This document shows, one piece after another, positions 30,717 through 38,682 of a stretch of DNA of 38,843 nucleotides. The stretch spans positions 1 through 38,843 of the forward strand of contig CAIJDY010000090.1 in NCBI GenBank assembly GCA_903819565.1, read 5' to 3'. This DNA is from Candidatus Omnitrophota bacterium. GTDB taxonomy: Bacteria > Omnitrophota > Omnitrophia > Omnitrophales > Aquincolibacteriaceae. The notes under the pieces were generated by a model that did no database searches, was not told the DNA's origin, and worked only from the letters and a program-made list of their open reading frames with translations. Both the position numbers and the translations under genes were made by a program. Positions within the stretch are counted from its first letter, which is position 1, and each line of letters opens with the position of its first letter.

Positions 30717-33700
30717 TCACCCCGCGGGCGAAATCGATCCACGGCACGTGCGCGGGCTTTCCCTTCCGGAGCCGGTCCATCACGTCCGCGAAACGGGCAA
30801 GATCGAAATCATCAAAGACCTCGATGTCGCCGTCCGGCTGGATCGCGGAACGGTTCCGATCCTTGAGAAAATTGCGCGCGTAAAGCACCAGGTTGTTCGC
30901 GTCCCGGAGCCGTTTGACAAAAGCTTCCACTTTGGGACTGCTGAGCACGGAGACACGGTCGCGGCCCTCCTCGAAAAGCGAATCCACCGCGATAAAGATC
31001 ACGGGCTTGGCGATGCGGGAACGCTCCAGGGCTTTTTGGACCTTTATTTTGAGTTCCTTGGGGAAAGGCGCGGGACGGATCCGGTACAGATAACGGAGAT
31101 AGCGTTCGCTCAGCTCCGCGACGTTGATGAAATTCCCGTCCAGGGATTCTATAAGGATCCGCTCGAAGGCCTGGGCGCGCGCGCCGTTCGCTTCCCGCTC
31201 GACCAGGCTGTGGCGCGCGATCGCCCAAAGCGCGTGTTCGCGCACCGTCGGGTCCGGGTCTTTCCATAACGCCCCGATAGGCCCTCCGTTAATCAGGCCC
31301 CGGAGAGGCTCAAGACCCGGGTGCGTGTCTTCCCGCAAACGTGCCAAGGCATCCACGGCCGCGACACGGACCGCCACGCTTCTTTGCTCTTCGGGATCGA
31401 GCTGTGCCAGGAGCGCGTGGATCGCGTCAACGATGACGTCGCTTAGCGGCACCTCCCGGTCCAGTTTTAAATGTTCCAGGATCTTTCCGGTCGATTCCGC
31501 GGCGTATTTTTTCGCCCAAAAACCGGCCTCCGGGTCCTTTAAAACGCCCGTGAGGATCTCCAGCGAACCGTCGCAGGGCAGCGCCCCTAACGACCGCAAA
31601 ATGGCTTCGCGGACCGTAACCTCTGTCTCCTTCGAAAAACGGCCGACCAAAGAGCTGTAGGCCCGCATCCCATCCCCGAAATCGAGCCGTTCGGCAAATT
31701 TTCCGATAGCGCCCGCGCAGACCTTGCGCACCCACGGATCGTTGTCTCCCAGGCCCCGGAGGATCAGTTCAAAACCGCGCCGGGCGTCTTTCGACTTCAG
31801 CCCCTCTTTCCGCAAAATGCGTCCCATGCATTTGAAATAAAGTTCGCGAATGCTGATGTGCGTGACGGAAGAAACGTCGCCCGCGTCCTCGGCCCGAAGT
31901 AAAGTTTCGTTCAGCAACTTCGGCAGGTTCGGGTGGATCCACAAAAGCTTTTTGACGGCTTCCCACCGGCCCTTGACGCCCGCCGCTTCGGAAAGCCTGT
32001 TCTTTAAAAAGCCCCTTAATTTTTCCTTTTCCGCGGGCCGCAGCTGTTTTTGGAAGGTCTTCTTCAATTTTTGCCGCACCGCAAAATACGCCGGATAGAC
32101 GATCCATTCAAAATGGCCGAAAAAGACGAAGGCGGCAAGGGCCGGCATTTTCAAAAACAGCAGGATGGGGCTCAGCAGGTAGTCTTCCAGAAGATTGTAG
32201 GCGACCACAAAGATCACGACGTCGCGGCCGTATTCGGACAACTGCCGCCACAGGGCCTTGAAAGTTTCCTTGAACCGGAAAATGGAAAAGAACTTTTCCC
32301 TGAAGGTTTCCACAAAGAATTCCCTGAGAATGTTCCGCGCCCAGACGAGCGATATTTTTTCTTTTTCGTCCTGGTAGCGCTGGAAGATCTGGTCGACCAT
32401 GAAGCCATGAAAAGGCTTGACCCACGTGGAGCGCCCCCGGCGGGGCGTCTTGAGGTTGCTTCCCCGCTCGAAAGCCTCGAAAGAACGGAACGCTTTTTCC
32501 GTCTCTTCCCGAGAGCCGAGGCCTGCCGGCTCCCCGGCAACCCGCACCTCGGAACGCGACTGGCCATCGTCCACCTCGGAGGTGGTGGAGCGGGTGGCTG
32601 TGAAATCCGGGTCTTCCTTCGAGGACATTTTTTTCGCCGTGATAAAGGCCTCGTCGTAATCAAAGTCGTCTATTTTGAAATCCGAAAACCCCAGACCCGC
32701 CAACACCCACCAGTGCTCCTTCTCCGGCCACACATCGCGCCACATGCCCGGATAATGTGAAAAGATCCAGAGATCCCCTCCCGGCTTCAAGACCCTCGCG
32801 GCTTCATAAAGGGCCTTATAACGCAATACCGGAGGCATCAGATTCAGGTACCGGTCGCAGATCACCACGTCAAATTCGCCGTCGCGGAGCGTCAGATCGA
32901 GAGCATTCATGTCCCGGTAATCAAGCGGCACGCCTTTCTTATTGATGAAAACCTTGCCTAAGGAAGCCGCCAGCGGATTCGACTCCACGCCAACGACCTC
33001 TTTGGCCCCCGCCTGATACGCCCAGACATAAGAGGATTCCCCATAACCAGCCCCGAGCACAAGCACCCGTTTTCCCTTAATAGCTTCTGCCGCTCGCGGG
33101 AAATTCGATTCCATCATCTCCGTGACATTGGACAACACATCGTCCGGGGCGTAGAAGTCCCTGCCTTCCGAGATCCTTAACGTGATCAATCCCTCGTAAC
33201 GGCCTCCCGGCCTGTAATAAAACGCTTTAATATCCTCCACAAGTTTTGTTGACAGGCTTTCATGCCCGGAGATGATCGTCTTCAGTTCTTCCCGCTCGGA
33301 AGGAGTGATCCATTCTTCCGTTTCTTTCTCGACCTCCCGTACGCCCGCGACTCCCTCGCCGTACCTCCCACGCAACAGGTCCTCAAGCGACCGCACCTCC
33401 GAACGATCAGGAGTTTGATCGGAACGGACGTCGCGGTCCCGAGAAATCCCCGGTTGAGAACGGGAAACGTCGCCGTTCCTGCGGTAAAAGTAATAGACGC
33501 TGACGGACGTGATGAGCAGGGCGGCCACACCGGTCGTCGCGGAAACCAGAAAGCATCCGGCGGACATCAGAAAGCCCCATTTCGCCACGCCTTTGGTTGA
33601 CAGCGTGGGGTTTTTCGTGAAGGCCATCATCGATCTGAAAGTATTATTGAAAAAACTGAGCCCGAAGTAAACGAGAGGCCGCAGGGCCATCGGCACGACG

Positions 33701-36700
33701 TTCTGGACCACGGCCTGCTGGAGATAAACCGATGCCAAACGTCCCATGATCCCGTCCCAGATGCGCCACAATTGACGCCGGACCACGAGGTCCTGGCGGA
33801 TCTCCTCCGCGCGGGCGAAGTCCCCTTTGGCCTCGTGCTGTTTCGCGTCAAGCCGCCCAAGGACGACCGGCTCGAAGAGATCGAAAATGATGCTCGCCAC
33901 GAACCCCAGGACCAGGGAAACGAACGCGCGCATTGCGGGCTCCTGAAAATGCGCTTCAATGAACCAGTTGACCGCGACCTGATAAGCGCCCACCAGCGGC
34001 CGCCAGAGGACCTGCATGCCGAACATGACCGAAACGACGAGCGGGGAACGCCGTGTCGCCGTGTCCGAAAGGATCATGCCGATGATCCTCGCGGCAATGC
34101 CCATCACGAGAGCGATGCCCGCGGCGATCGCGCTCGCCGAAAAACCCGGCGTCTGCTGCGCCTGCCGGAACTCCTGCCATAAATTGATCCCGGTCAGACC
34201 GTAAACCGCCCACTGAATGACCGCCGCCGCGCCCGCCACCGCGCCGAGGATGATCCCGATCTTGATGATTTTTTTGTTTCGAACAACCTTCGCGTCCGCT
34301 TCCCGAACCTCGGAGCGGAGCTTTTGCTTAAAAGACGCCAGGGTCCCGCTGTTCTGCCGGATCCATCCCCCCAGATTTTTATGACCTTCTATTTTGTTGA
34401 TCGCGTCGATGATCTCCCGCCGGTCCTCTTCGCTCAGTGTTTTCCGGTGTTCCCCGATCAGCCCGCCGATCTTGTCCAGTTCATGCTGCAGGTCATTACC
34501 GTATTTTTCTTTTTCCTCATAACTCCGATCGTCCAGTCCTTTCGTCCCGACCCAGGCCTGGGCAAGAGTGGCCAATAGGGAGATCCCGTGCAGGATGGCG
34601 TTCTTCCCGGCATGGGGCACTTGATCGAAACCTGCCTGAACCGGTTCGCCCGCCCGCACTTCTGAACGAAGAACTCGATAACAATGGATCTCTGGACCAA
34701 AAACAGCATCGACGGCACGGCTTGCGATGTATTCAAACAATTCCGGAGGAGGAGTCTTTGTGTCGGTGCCAAGAAAAAGATAACGTTTGGTTTGAGAGTG
34801 GATACGCCGCCAAAATTCAGGCCTTTCGGCCAGGTGCCCCGCCATGCCCGGAAATTGGACAAAAACGGCATCAAACTGTTCATCGACTCTGAAAAGGTCC
34901 TGTATGAGGTAACGGATCGTCATCCGGCGACCGGCGACATCCTTATCCCAAAGGCGGGTGTGGGTTAGGTTGATCGCAAGATCTTCGCCCTGTCTTTGAA
35001 CTTCCCATTCAGCAAAAAGAAAACCGAGTTTTCCAAGAACCTTTTTCATCTGCCACAAAACCCCTACCGCGCCGCCCCCTCCAATGATATCCGGAAGGGC
35101 TTTCTCGTAAGGATCGAAGTTGTCCGCAAAGGTCAAACTTTTAAGTTTGGGAAATATCTTGGCAAGGTTCCGCACGCTGTAAAAATCCGTTCCGCCGGCC
35201 GGGTAGTAGATCGACCCTTCGAACGACGCCATAAAGCTGTCGAGTTCCTCCCGCACTTCCGCTCGGGCGGAAATTTGGCTCGTTGCCGTTTGAATTTGCG
35301 ACTTTAAATTACGGAAAAGAACGCGGATTTTTTGGATCGGAACGGAATATTTTTGCCGAAGCAATTCTCTTTCCTCGAGATGGCCCAGAGCGCGCAGCAA
35401 TGCCTTGGAGGTCAACAAGCCTTCCGTAATCTCAATACCCGCTTTCAATGAAGGAGGGACTTCAAACGCAGAACCCCCATTCCCGAGAAATTGATCCAGC
35501 AGCTGGGTGCTAAAATCCAGATCCGTGATCTTATTGTTCAAAATCTGAATGTTTAAAGAAGTGCCGAGCTCTCGGTCCGTCTTTCCCGCGATCGGCCGGA
35601 TAAGCCCCAGCGAATTTGCGGACCCATGCCGCAATTCTTCATGGAATCGTGTTTTTTCGAAGCCGCGCGCAGAACTTTCCGCCTCTTCAATAATTCTGTC
35701 GAGAAAAACAAAAAAATCTGTGACATCTTTTTCCAACTGGGCCGCCACATTCCGCGCCTCTTGATCCGCGGCCGTCCCCCGCAAGTCCGCCGGGATATCA
35801 CTTCGCACTTCGGAGCGGGAGGGAGCGATTCCGAAAATCTCAGAAGCAGGGGTTTCGGTAGATTCCGAGTTCCTGAAAATAACGGCGATGAGTGCCGCGT
35901 GGAGACCATAGCTGAAGGCGCAGGCAGCGGCGATCGCGGCAAGGTCCCAGACTGAAAACGTCGCACCGGCGAACTTCGGGTTTTTTAAAATCCAGGGCCC
36001 GGTGATCTCTGCGGCCATAAATGCAACCAAAGCGACCATGTGTACGGCCCTGGCAACACGATCCATCATCGGCCGTCCCATTTCTTTGATCATCAAATAT
36101 AATCCGCCCATGACAAAGTGGACGAACGTCCAGGGAAGAAGAAAATCAGGAGCCCAGCCCAAGGCCCAGTCTAAAAGAGGGCTGATTGAACTTAAATGCA
36201 AGGCACTCCGCATGGCTTCCAGTTTGAGATCTGCCAACATACCCACCACAAAAAAAGAAAACGAGAGACTGGAAGGCAAGGCCATTTTTATTCTCGATTG
36301 CCACCGGCTCGGGTCCGCTTTGTCGCGCGTCCCGTTACCCTCTCGAGGGAGCTCCGTTGCTTTTTTCCGTGCCTCCGAGCGAATCTGCTCTCCCGCGACG
36401 GGCGATCCCACCTGTCCGACAGGCAGGCCTGCCTTCGCGGGAGGCAGGTATTTTTCCAGAAGCGAAACGTCGGCCCCGGGATTCAAACGCGCGGCATCGT
36501 AAACCGCGTGGATCTCGAAGGAACCGTTCACGTTCTCGAAAATACGCTGAGGGCTCGTCGCCGTGGCCTGAGCGATCGCGCGCTCGAACGGCAGCGATCC
36601 GACCGTCATGAGTTTTTTGTAATAATCTTCGTGGCGCGGGCTGGGTTTCATGATGCGCGGACTGACGACGCAATAACTGATCCCCTTCGCCTCGAGGATC

Positions 36701-38217
36701 CGCTTGATGTTTTCTTTGTGGAATCCGCCATACACAAGAACCGCCGTACGAGGGTTTAGGGTATAGGGTTTAGGCGCGGGTTCGTTTTTTTCGATTTTCC
36801 TATCCCCTGTCCCCTCCACGGTATTCGCTAAGAAGTACTTATCCAGCGTCGCCGCAATCGCGTTGTCACGTTCTGCAGCGATCTCGTAAAACCTGATCGC
36901 GTCCAGGACGTTCCGCTCCCATTGCTTGGAAAGGACCAGGGGCTTGAGGGTCTGCTCGTGGATGAAGCGGCCCAAAGATGTCGTGCTGAAGGTTTTGAGC
37001 TCAATCTTGACGGCTTCGTACTCTTCCTGGGTCACCTGAAGATCGTTCAGGCGCTCCAGCAGTCCGAGGACCTTGGCGTAACCAAAAAGCTCCTTGTCCG
37101 CCGGGTCCTTAAGATACCCTTCCCGGATCGTTTCTTCGAGTTTCCCGAGCGCGCCATAAACCTCGCGGGCATCGATATGTTTTGCTTTTTCGATGACGGC
37201 GGGATCCTGGGTCTTCGCGGCCTCCACGACAAACCGGAGCAACGGAGCCATCCCCGCGCCCCGCCCTTCCGCCCGAGCATCAGGGGCGGACATTCCCAGC
37301 AACGGCATCGACCTTTCGAGATAGGTTAAAAGATCGATCGTTTTATGATCAAATTGGTTTTTAAGCTTGAGCCATCCCAGGAGCTCTTTGGGGAACCGCT
37401 TGTCGGCGTGAGAGCGGACCTCTCTCCCGAGGGCTTTCAGATCTTGGGCGATCGCCTCCTTTTTCCCGGCGGAAAGCCGGTACTGAAGGATGTTCTCTTT
37501 GTGGAGCTTCAGGCTGTCAGCGCCGATCAACTGAAAATCAACGCTTCGGGAATAGAGATGAGGGGTTAGTCCTTTCGTATCTTTGATTTTTCTATCCGCT
37601 ATACCCTCAACCCCAGACGCGAGTTTCCGGTTGATGTGCGCGTACTCCGCCCCGCCGACGCGCAGATGGTCCATGAGAAAGTACGAAACCTTTTCTTTGA
37701 TCGCGGGATCCTTGATGAATCCGAAAAATTGATCCGTGGGGACCGGACCTTCGTACCCTTCCTCGAAAACGGTTCTGACGCCGCAGTTCGCGACCATGCG
37801 GTTAATGATCTTTGAGATATTCTCCTGCGCCTCGAGCGAATCGTGAGCGTCCTGGATGAAGACGATCGTCTTCCGCGAATCGGGTCTCGGTGTCCGGTAG
37901 ACTTCGTCAATTGTTCCAAGTTCGGGAGGGACCGCGATCTTACCGTCAAGGACTTGACCGGTCGAAGCGGTGACCGGATCACCTCCCGGAACTTTGGAAT
38001 CTTGAGCCTGTTTACCACCTGTCTGGCCGGTAGACATGGCAAGGCTAACTGGGGACGGAAGCAGGGCTTGAGTCGCAATGAAGGAAAGCAGGGTGAAGAG
38101 CGCGACGCTCCTCAAATAAGTTGCTCCCGTGAAGACAGTTTTCTTAGGTTTTTTCATTGGGGTCAAGTCCTTTGAGCATTCGTAGGGAAAGGTTAACACT
38201 TCCATCAGAGAATACAA
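30553..38217 (-). CDS. Giant multidomain membrane/secreted protein (2554 aa ORF); probably the N-terminal part of the same polypeptide
   Basis: ORF with N-terminal signal/TM segment (MKKPKKTVFTGATYLRSVALFTLLSFIATQALLPSPVSLA; likely start at 38157 with an AAGGA upstream), seven R[SA]E[VA]R motifs, and a C-terminal ~50 aa that becomes low-quality (PDPESGRMPGLHRFGEEPSKACRSDRHEEPP...) where the other frame becomes protein-like. Confidence 0.88.
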   Translation of the reverse strand: MYSLMEVLTFPYECSKDLTPMKKPKKTVFTGATYLRSVALFTLLSFIATQALLPSPVSLAMSTGQTGGKQAQDSKVPGGDPVTASTGQVLDGKIAVPPELGTIDEVYRTPRPDSRKTIVFIQDAHDSLEAQENISKIINRMVANCGVRTVFEEGYEGPVPTDQFFGFIKDPAIKEKVSYFLMDHLRVGGAEYAHINRKLASGVEGIADRKIKDTKGLTPHLYSRSVDFQLIGADSLKLHKENILQYRLSAGKKEAIAQDLKALGREVRSHADKRFPKELLGWLKLKNQFDHKTIDLLTYLERSMPLLGMSAPDARAEGRGAGMAPLLRFVVEAAKTQDPAVIEKAKHIDAREVYGALGKLEETIREGYLKDPADKELFGYAKVLGLLERLNDLQVTQEEYEAVKIELKTFSTTSLGRFIHEQTLKPLVLSKQWERNVLDAIRFYEIAAERDNAIAATLDKYFLANTVEGTGDRKIEKNEPAPKPYTLNPRTAVLVYGGFHKENIKRILEAKGISYCVVSPRIMKPSPRHEDYYKKLMTVGSLPFERAIAQATATSPQRIFENVNGSFEIHAVYDAARLNPGADVSLLEKYLPPAKAGLPVGQVGSPVAGEQIRSEARKKATELPREGNGTRDKADPSRWQSRIKMALPSSLSFSFFVVGMLADLKLEAMRSALHLSSISPLLDWALGWAPDFLLPWTFVHFVMGGLYLMIKEMGRPMMDRVARAVHMVALVAFMAAEITGPWILKNPKFAGATFSVWDLAAIAAACAFSYGLHAALIAVIFRNSESTETPASEIFGIAPSRSEVRSDIPADLRGTAADQEARNVAAQLEKDVTDFFVFLDRIIEEAESSARGFEKTRFHEELRHGSANSLGLIRPIAGKTDRELGTSLNIQILNNKITDLDFSTQLLDQFLGNGGSAFEVPPSLKAGIEITEGLLTSKALLRALGHLEERELLRQKYSVPIQKIRVLFRNLKSQIQTATSQISARAEVREELDSFMASFEGSIYYPAGGTDFYSVRNLAKIFPKLKSLTFADNFDPYEKALPDIIGGGGAVGVLWQMKKVLGKLGFLFAEWEVQRQGEDLAINLTHTRLWDKDVAGRRMTIRYLIQDLFRVDEQFDAVFVQFPGMAGHLAERPEFWRRIHSQTKRYLFLGTDTKTPPPELFEYIASRAVDAVFGPEIHCYRVLRSEVRAGEPVQAGFDQVPHAGKNAILHGISLLATLAQAWVGTKGLDDRSYEEKEKYGNDLQHELDKIGGLIGEHRKTLSEEDRREIIDAINKIEGHKNLGGWIRQNSGTLASFKQKLRSEVREADAKVVRNKKIIKIGIILGAVAGAAAVIQWAVYGLTGINLWQEFRQAQQTPGFSASAIAAGIALVMGIAARIIGMILSDTATRRSPLVVSVMFGMQVLWRPLVGAYQVAVNWFIEAHFQEPAMRAFVSLVLGFVASIIFDLFEPVVLGRLDAKQHEAKGDFARAEEIRQDLVVRRQLWRIWDGIMGRLASVYLQQAVVQNVVPMALRPLVYFGLSFFNNTFRSMMAFTKNPTLSTKGVAKWGFLMSAGCFLVSATTGVAALLITSVSVYYFYRRNGDVSRSQPGISRDRDVRSDQTPDRSEVRSLEDLLRGRYGEGVAGVREVEKETEEWITPSEREELKTIISGHESLSTKLVEDIKAFYYRPGGRYEGLITLRISEGRDFYAPDDVLSNVTEMMESNFPRAAEAIKGKRVLVLGAGYGESSYVWAYQAGAKEVVGVESNPLAASLGKVFINKKGVPLDYRDMNALDLTLRDGEFDVVICDRYLNLMPPVLRYKALYEAARVLKPGGDLWIFSHYPGMWRDVWPEKEHWWVLAGLGFSDFKIDDFDYDEAFITAKKMSSKEDPDFTATRSTTSEVDDGQSRSEVRVAGEPAGLGSREETEKAFRSFEAFERGSNLKTPRRGRSTWVKPFHGFMVDQIFQRYQDEKEKISLVWARNILREFFVETFREKFFSIFRFKETFKALWRQLSEYGRDVVIFVVAYNLLEDYLLSPILLFLKMPALAAFVFFGHFEWIVYPAYFAVRQKLKKTFQKQLRPAEKEKLRGFLKNRLSEAAGVKGRWEAVKKLLWIHPNLPKLLNETLLRAEDAGDVSSVTHISIRELYFKCMGRILRKEGLKSKDARRGFELILRGLGDNDPWVRKVCAGAIGKFAERLDFGDGMRAYSSLVGRFSKETEVTVREAILRSLGALPCDGSLEILTGVLKDPEAGFWAKKYAAESTGKILEHLKLDREVPLSDVIVDAIHALLAQLDPEEQRSVAVRVAAVDALARLREDTHPGLEPLRGLINGGPIGALWKDPDPTVREHALWAIARHSLVEREANGARAQAFERILIESLDGNFINVAELSERYLRYLYRIRPAPFPKELKIKVQKALERSRIAKPVIFIAVDSLFEEGRDRVSVLSSPKVEAFVKRLRDANNLVLYARNFLKDRNRSAIQPDGDIEVFDDFDLARFADVMDRLRKGKPAHVPWIDFARGVIASTRTPDPESGRMPGLHRFGEEPSKACRSDRHEEPPDLARRARSSGRGPRASP
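30717..32541 (-). other. Giant-protein module: TM segment plus HEAT/armadillo-like repeats
   Basis: Repeated helical pairs with D-P-x-V-R signatures: LGDNDPWVRKVCAGAIGKF, SKETEVTVREAILRSLGAL, WKDPDPTVREHALWAIARH. Confidence 0.7.
32557..33390 (-). other. Giant-protein module: class I SAM-dependent methyltransferase
   Basis: GKRVLVLGAGYGESSYVWAYQAGAKEVVGVESNPLAASLGKVF ... FDVVICDRYLNLMPPVLRYKALYEAARVLKPGGDLWIFS. Confidence 0.8.
33406..34302 (-). other. Giant-protein module: multi-TM membrane domain
   Basis: Successive hydrophobic segments (IIKIGIILGAVAGAAAVIQWAVYGL, AIAAGIALVMGIAARIIGMIL, FVSLVLGFVASIIFDLF, GFLMSAGCFLVSATTGVAALLITSVSVYYF). Confidence 0.7.
34669..35250 (-). other. Giant-protein module: methyltransferase-like (Rossmann) domain
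   Basis: SVRNLAKIFPKLKSLTFADNFDPYEKAL ... FDAVFVQFPGMAGHL ... RYLFLGTDTKTPP; order is consistent with a degenerate class I MTase. Confidence 0.35.
35818..36366 (-). other. Giant-protein module: multi-TM membrane domain
   Basis: Several hydrophobic helices (LSFSFFVVGMLADL, FVHFVMGGLYLMI, AVHMVALVAFMAAEI, LAAIAAACAFSYGLHAALIAVI). Confidence 0.7.
36398..36448. repeat. Palindromic repeat inserted in frame (encodes YLPPAKAGLPVGQVGSPVAG)
   Basis: ccacctgtccgacaggcaggcctgccttcgcgggaggcagg contains hairpins CCTGT-CCG-ACAGG and CCTGCCT-N7-AGGCAGG and the perfect palindrome GGCAGGCCTGCC. Confidence 0.65.
36751..36818 (-). repeat. In-frame interspersed repeat element, copy 1 (encodes VEGTGDRKIEKNEPAPKPYTLNPRT)
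   Basis: agggtttagggtatagggtttaggcgcgggttcgtttttttcgattttcctatcccctgtcccctcc; aligns with 37561-37614. Confidence 0.65.
37561..37614 (-). repeat. In-frame interspersed repeat element, copy 2 (encodes VEGIADRKIKDTKGLTP)
   Basis: aggggttagtcctttcgtatctttgatttttctatccgctataccctcaacccc; aligns with 36763-36818. Confidence 0.65.
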
Positions 38218-38361
38218 ACCTGGAGATGACTCTAGTGATTTTCTATTGATGAAAGCTATATATTGCTATTTTTTGCTAGTTCGCGTTTTTAAGGACTTTA
38301 TAAAAATTTATACACGAAGAGACTCGTGAGAAGTGAACGGAGAAATCTTTCGAATCAAATG

Positions 38362-38622
38362 CTATTTCGGGGAAGACGCTTTAAGGGTCTTTCTTCGCTC
38401 GTTGGCGCAAAGAAGAAAAGCCAGGAGGGTCGGCACGGGCAGGATCAACTCAAGAACAAAATGCCCTTTCACCTTCAGCACATAGATGCAGATCAAGACG
38501 AAAGGAATGAAACAGACAAGCTTCTTCGAGACCGGAAGGTTAAATCCGTCGCAAAAAGAAAAACCCAAAAAAAGCGTGTAAAGGCAGAGCGCTAAATATT
38601 CCAGCAAAAGAGTGTGGTCCAT
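38362..38622 (-). CDS. Small multi-TM membrane protein of unknown function
   Basis: ORF track gives 96 aa from 38652; the better start is ATG at 38620-38622 (MDHTLLLEYLALCLYTLFLGFSF...) with GGAGGG 8 nt upstream. Confidence 0.65.
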   Translation of the reverse strand: MDHTLLLEYLALCLYTLFLGFSFCDGFNLPVSKKLVCFIPFVLICIYVLKVKGHFVLELILPVPTLLAFLLCANERRKTLKASSPK

Positions 38623-38682
38623 GGAATTTCCCTCCAGAGTCAACCGATTCAAGATCAGGTTCTGAGACCGCCAGACAGGCCG

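Larger units (their letters stand above)
7308..36381 (-). repeat. Dispersed RSE[VIAMLS]R linker motif, 32 copies across the two giant ORFs
   Basis: Coordinates (15 nt each) in the 7949 aa ORF: 29964-29978 RSEMR, 29142-29156 RSEIR, 27477-27491 RSEVR, 25995-26009 RSEVR, 24747-24761 RSEVR, 22923-22937 RSEMR, 21849-21863 RSEVR, 21783-21797 RAELR, 20844-20858 RSEAR, 20067-20081 RSEAR, 19362-19376 RSEIR, 16911-16925 RSEAR, 15897-15911 RSEIR, 14964-14978 RSEVR, 13806-13820 RSESR, 13122-13136 RSEVR, 11910-11924 RSEVR, 10302-10316 RSEVR, 9618-9632 RSEVR, 8571-8585 RSEVR, 8529-8543 RSEIR, 8448-8462 RSEIR, 7482-7496 RSELR, 7425-7439 RSEVR, 7308-7322 RSEVR. In the 2554 aa ORF: 36367-36381 RSEAR, 35803-35817 RSEVR, 35251-35265 RAEVR, 34654-34668 RSEVR, 34303-34317 RSEVR, 33391-33405 RSEVR, 32542-32556 RSEVR. 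Confidence 0.93.
36382..38157 (-). other. Giant-protein module: signal/TM segment plus N-terminal domain (possible TraB/Tiki/ChaN-like fold)
   Basis: Signal-like N-terminus, then TIVFIQDAHDSLEAQENISKIINRM...FEEGYEGP ... AVLVYGGFHKENIKRILEAKGISYCVVSP. The H..E..Q and GGFH motifs resemble the haem-binding uptake/Tiki superfamily; tentative. Confidence 0.45.

Noticed and set aside
6771-38217. NRPS/PKS megasynthase explanation for the giant ORFs
   Set aside because: No adenylation, condensation, ketosynthase, acyltransferase or carrier-protein signatures seen; modules are heterogeneous metabolic/regulatory domains.
38313-38328. CACGA-AGAGAC-TCGTG inverted repeat upstream of the giant gene
   Set aside because: Short stem without an adjacent T-tract; could be chance in an AT-rich intergenic region.
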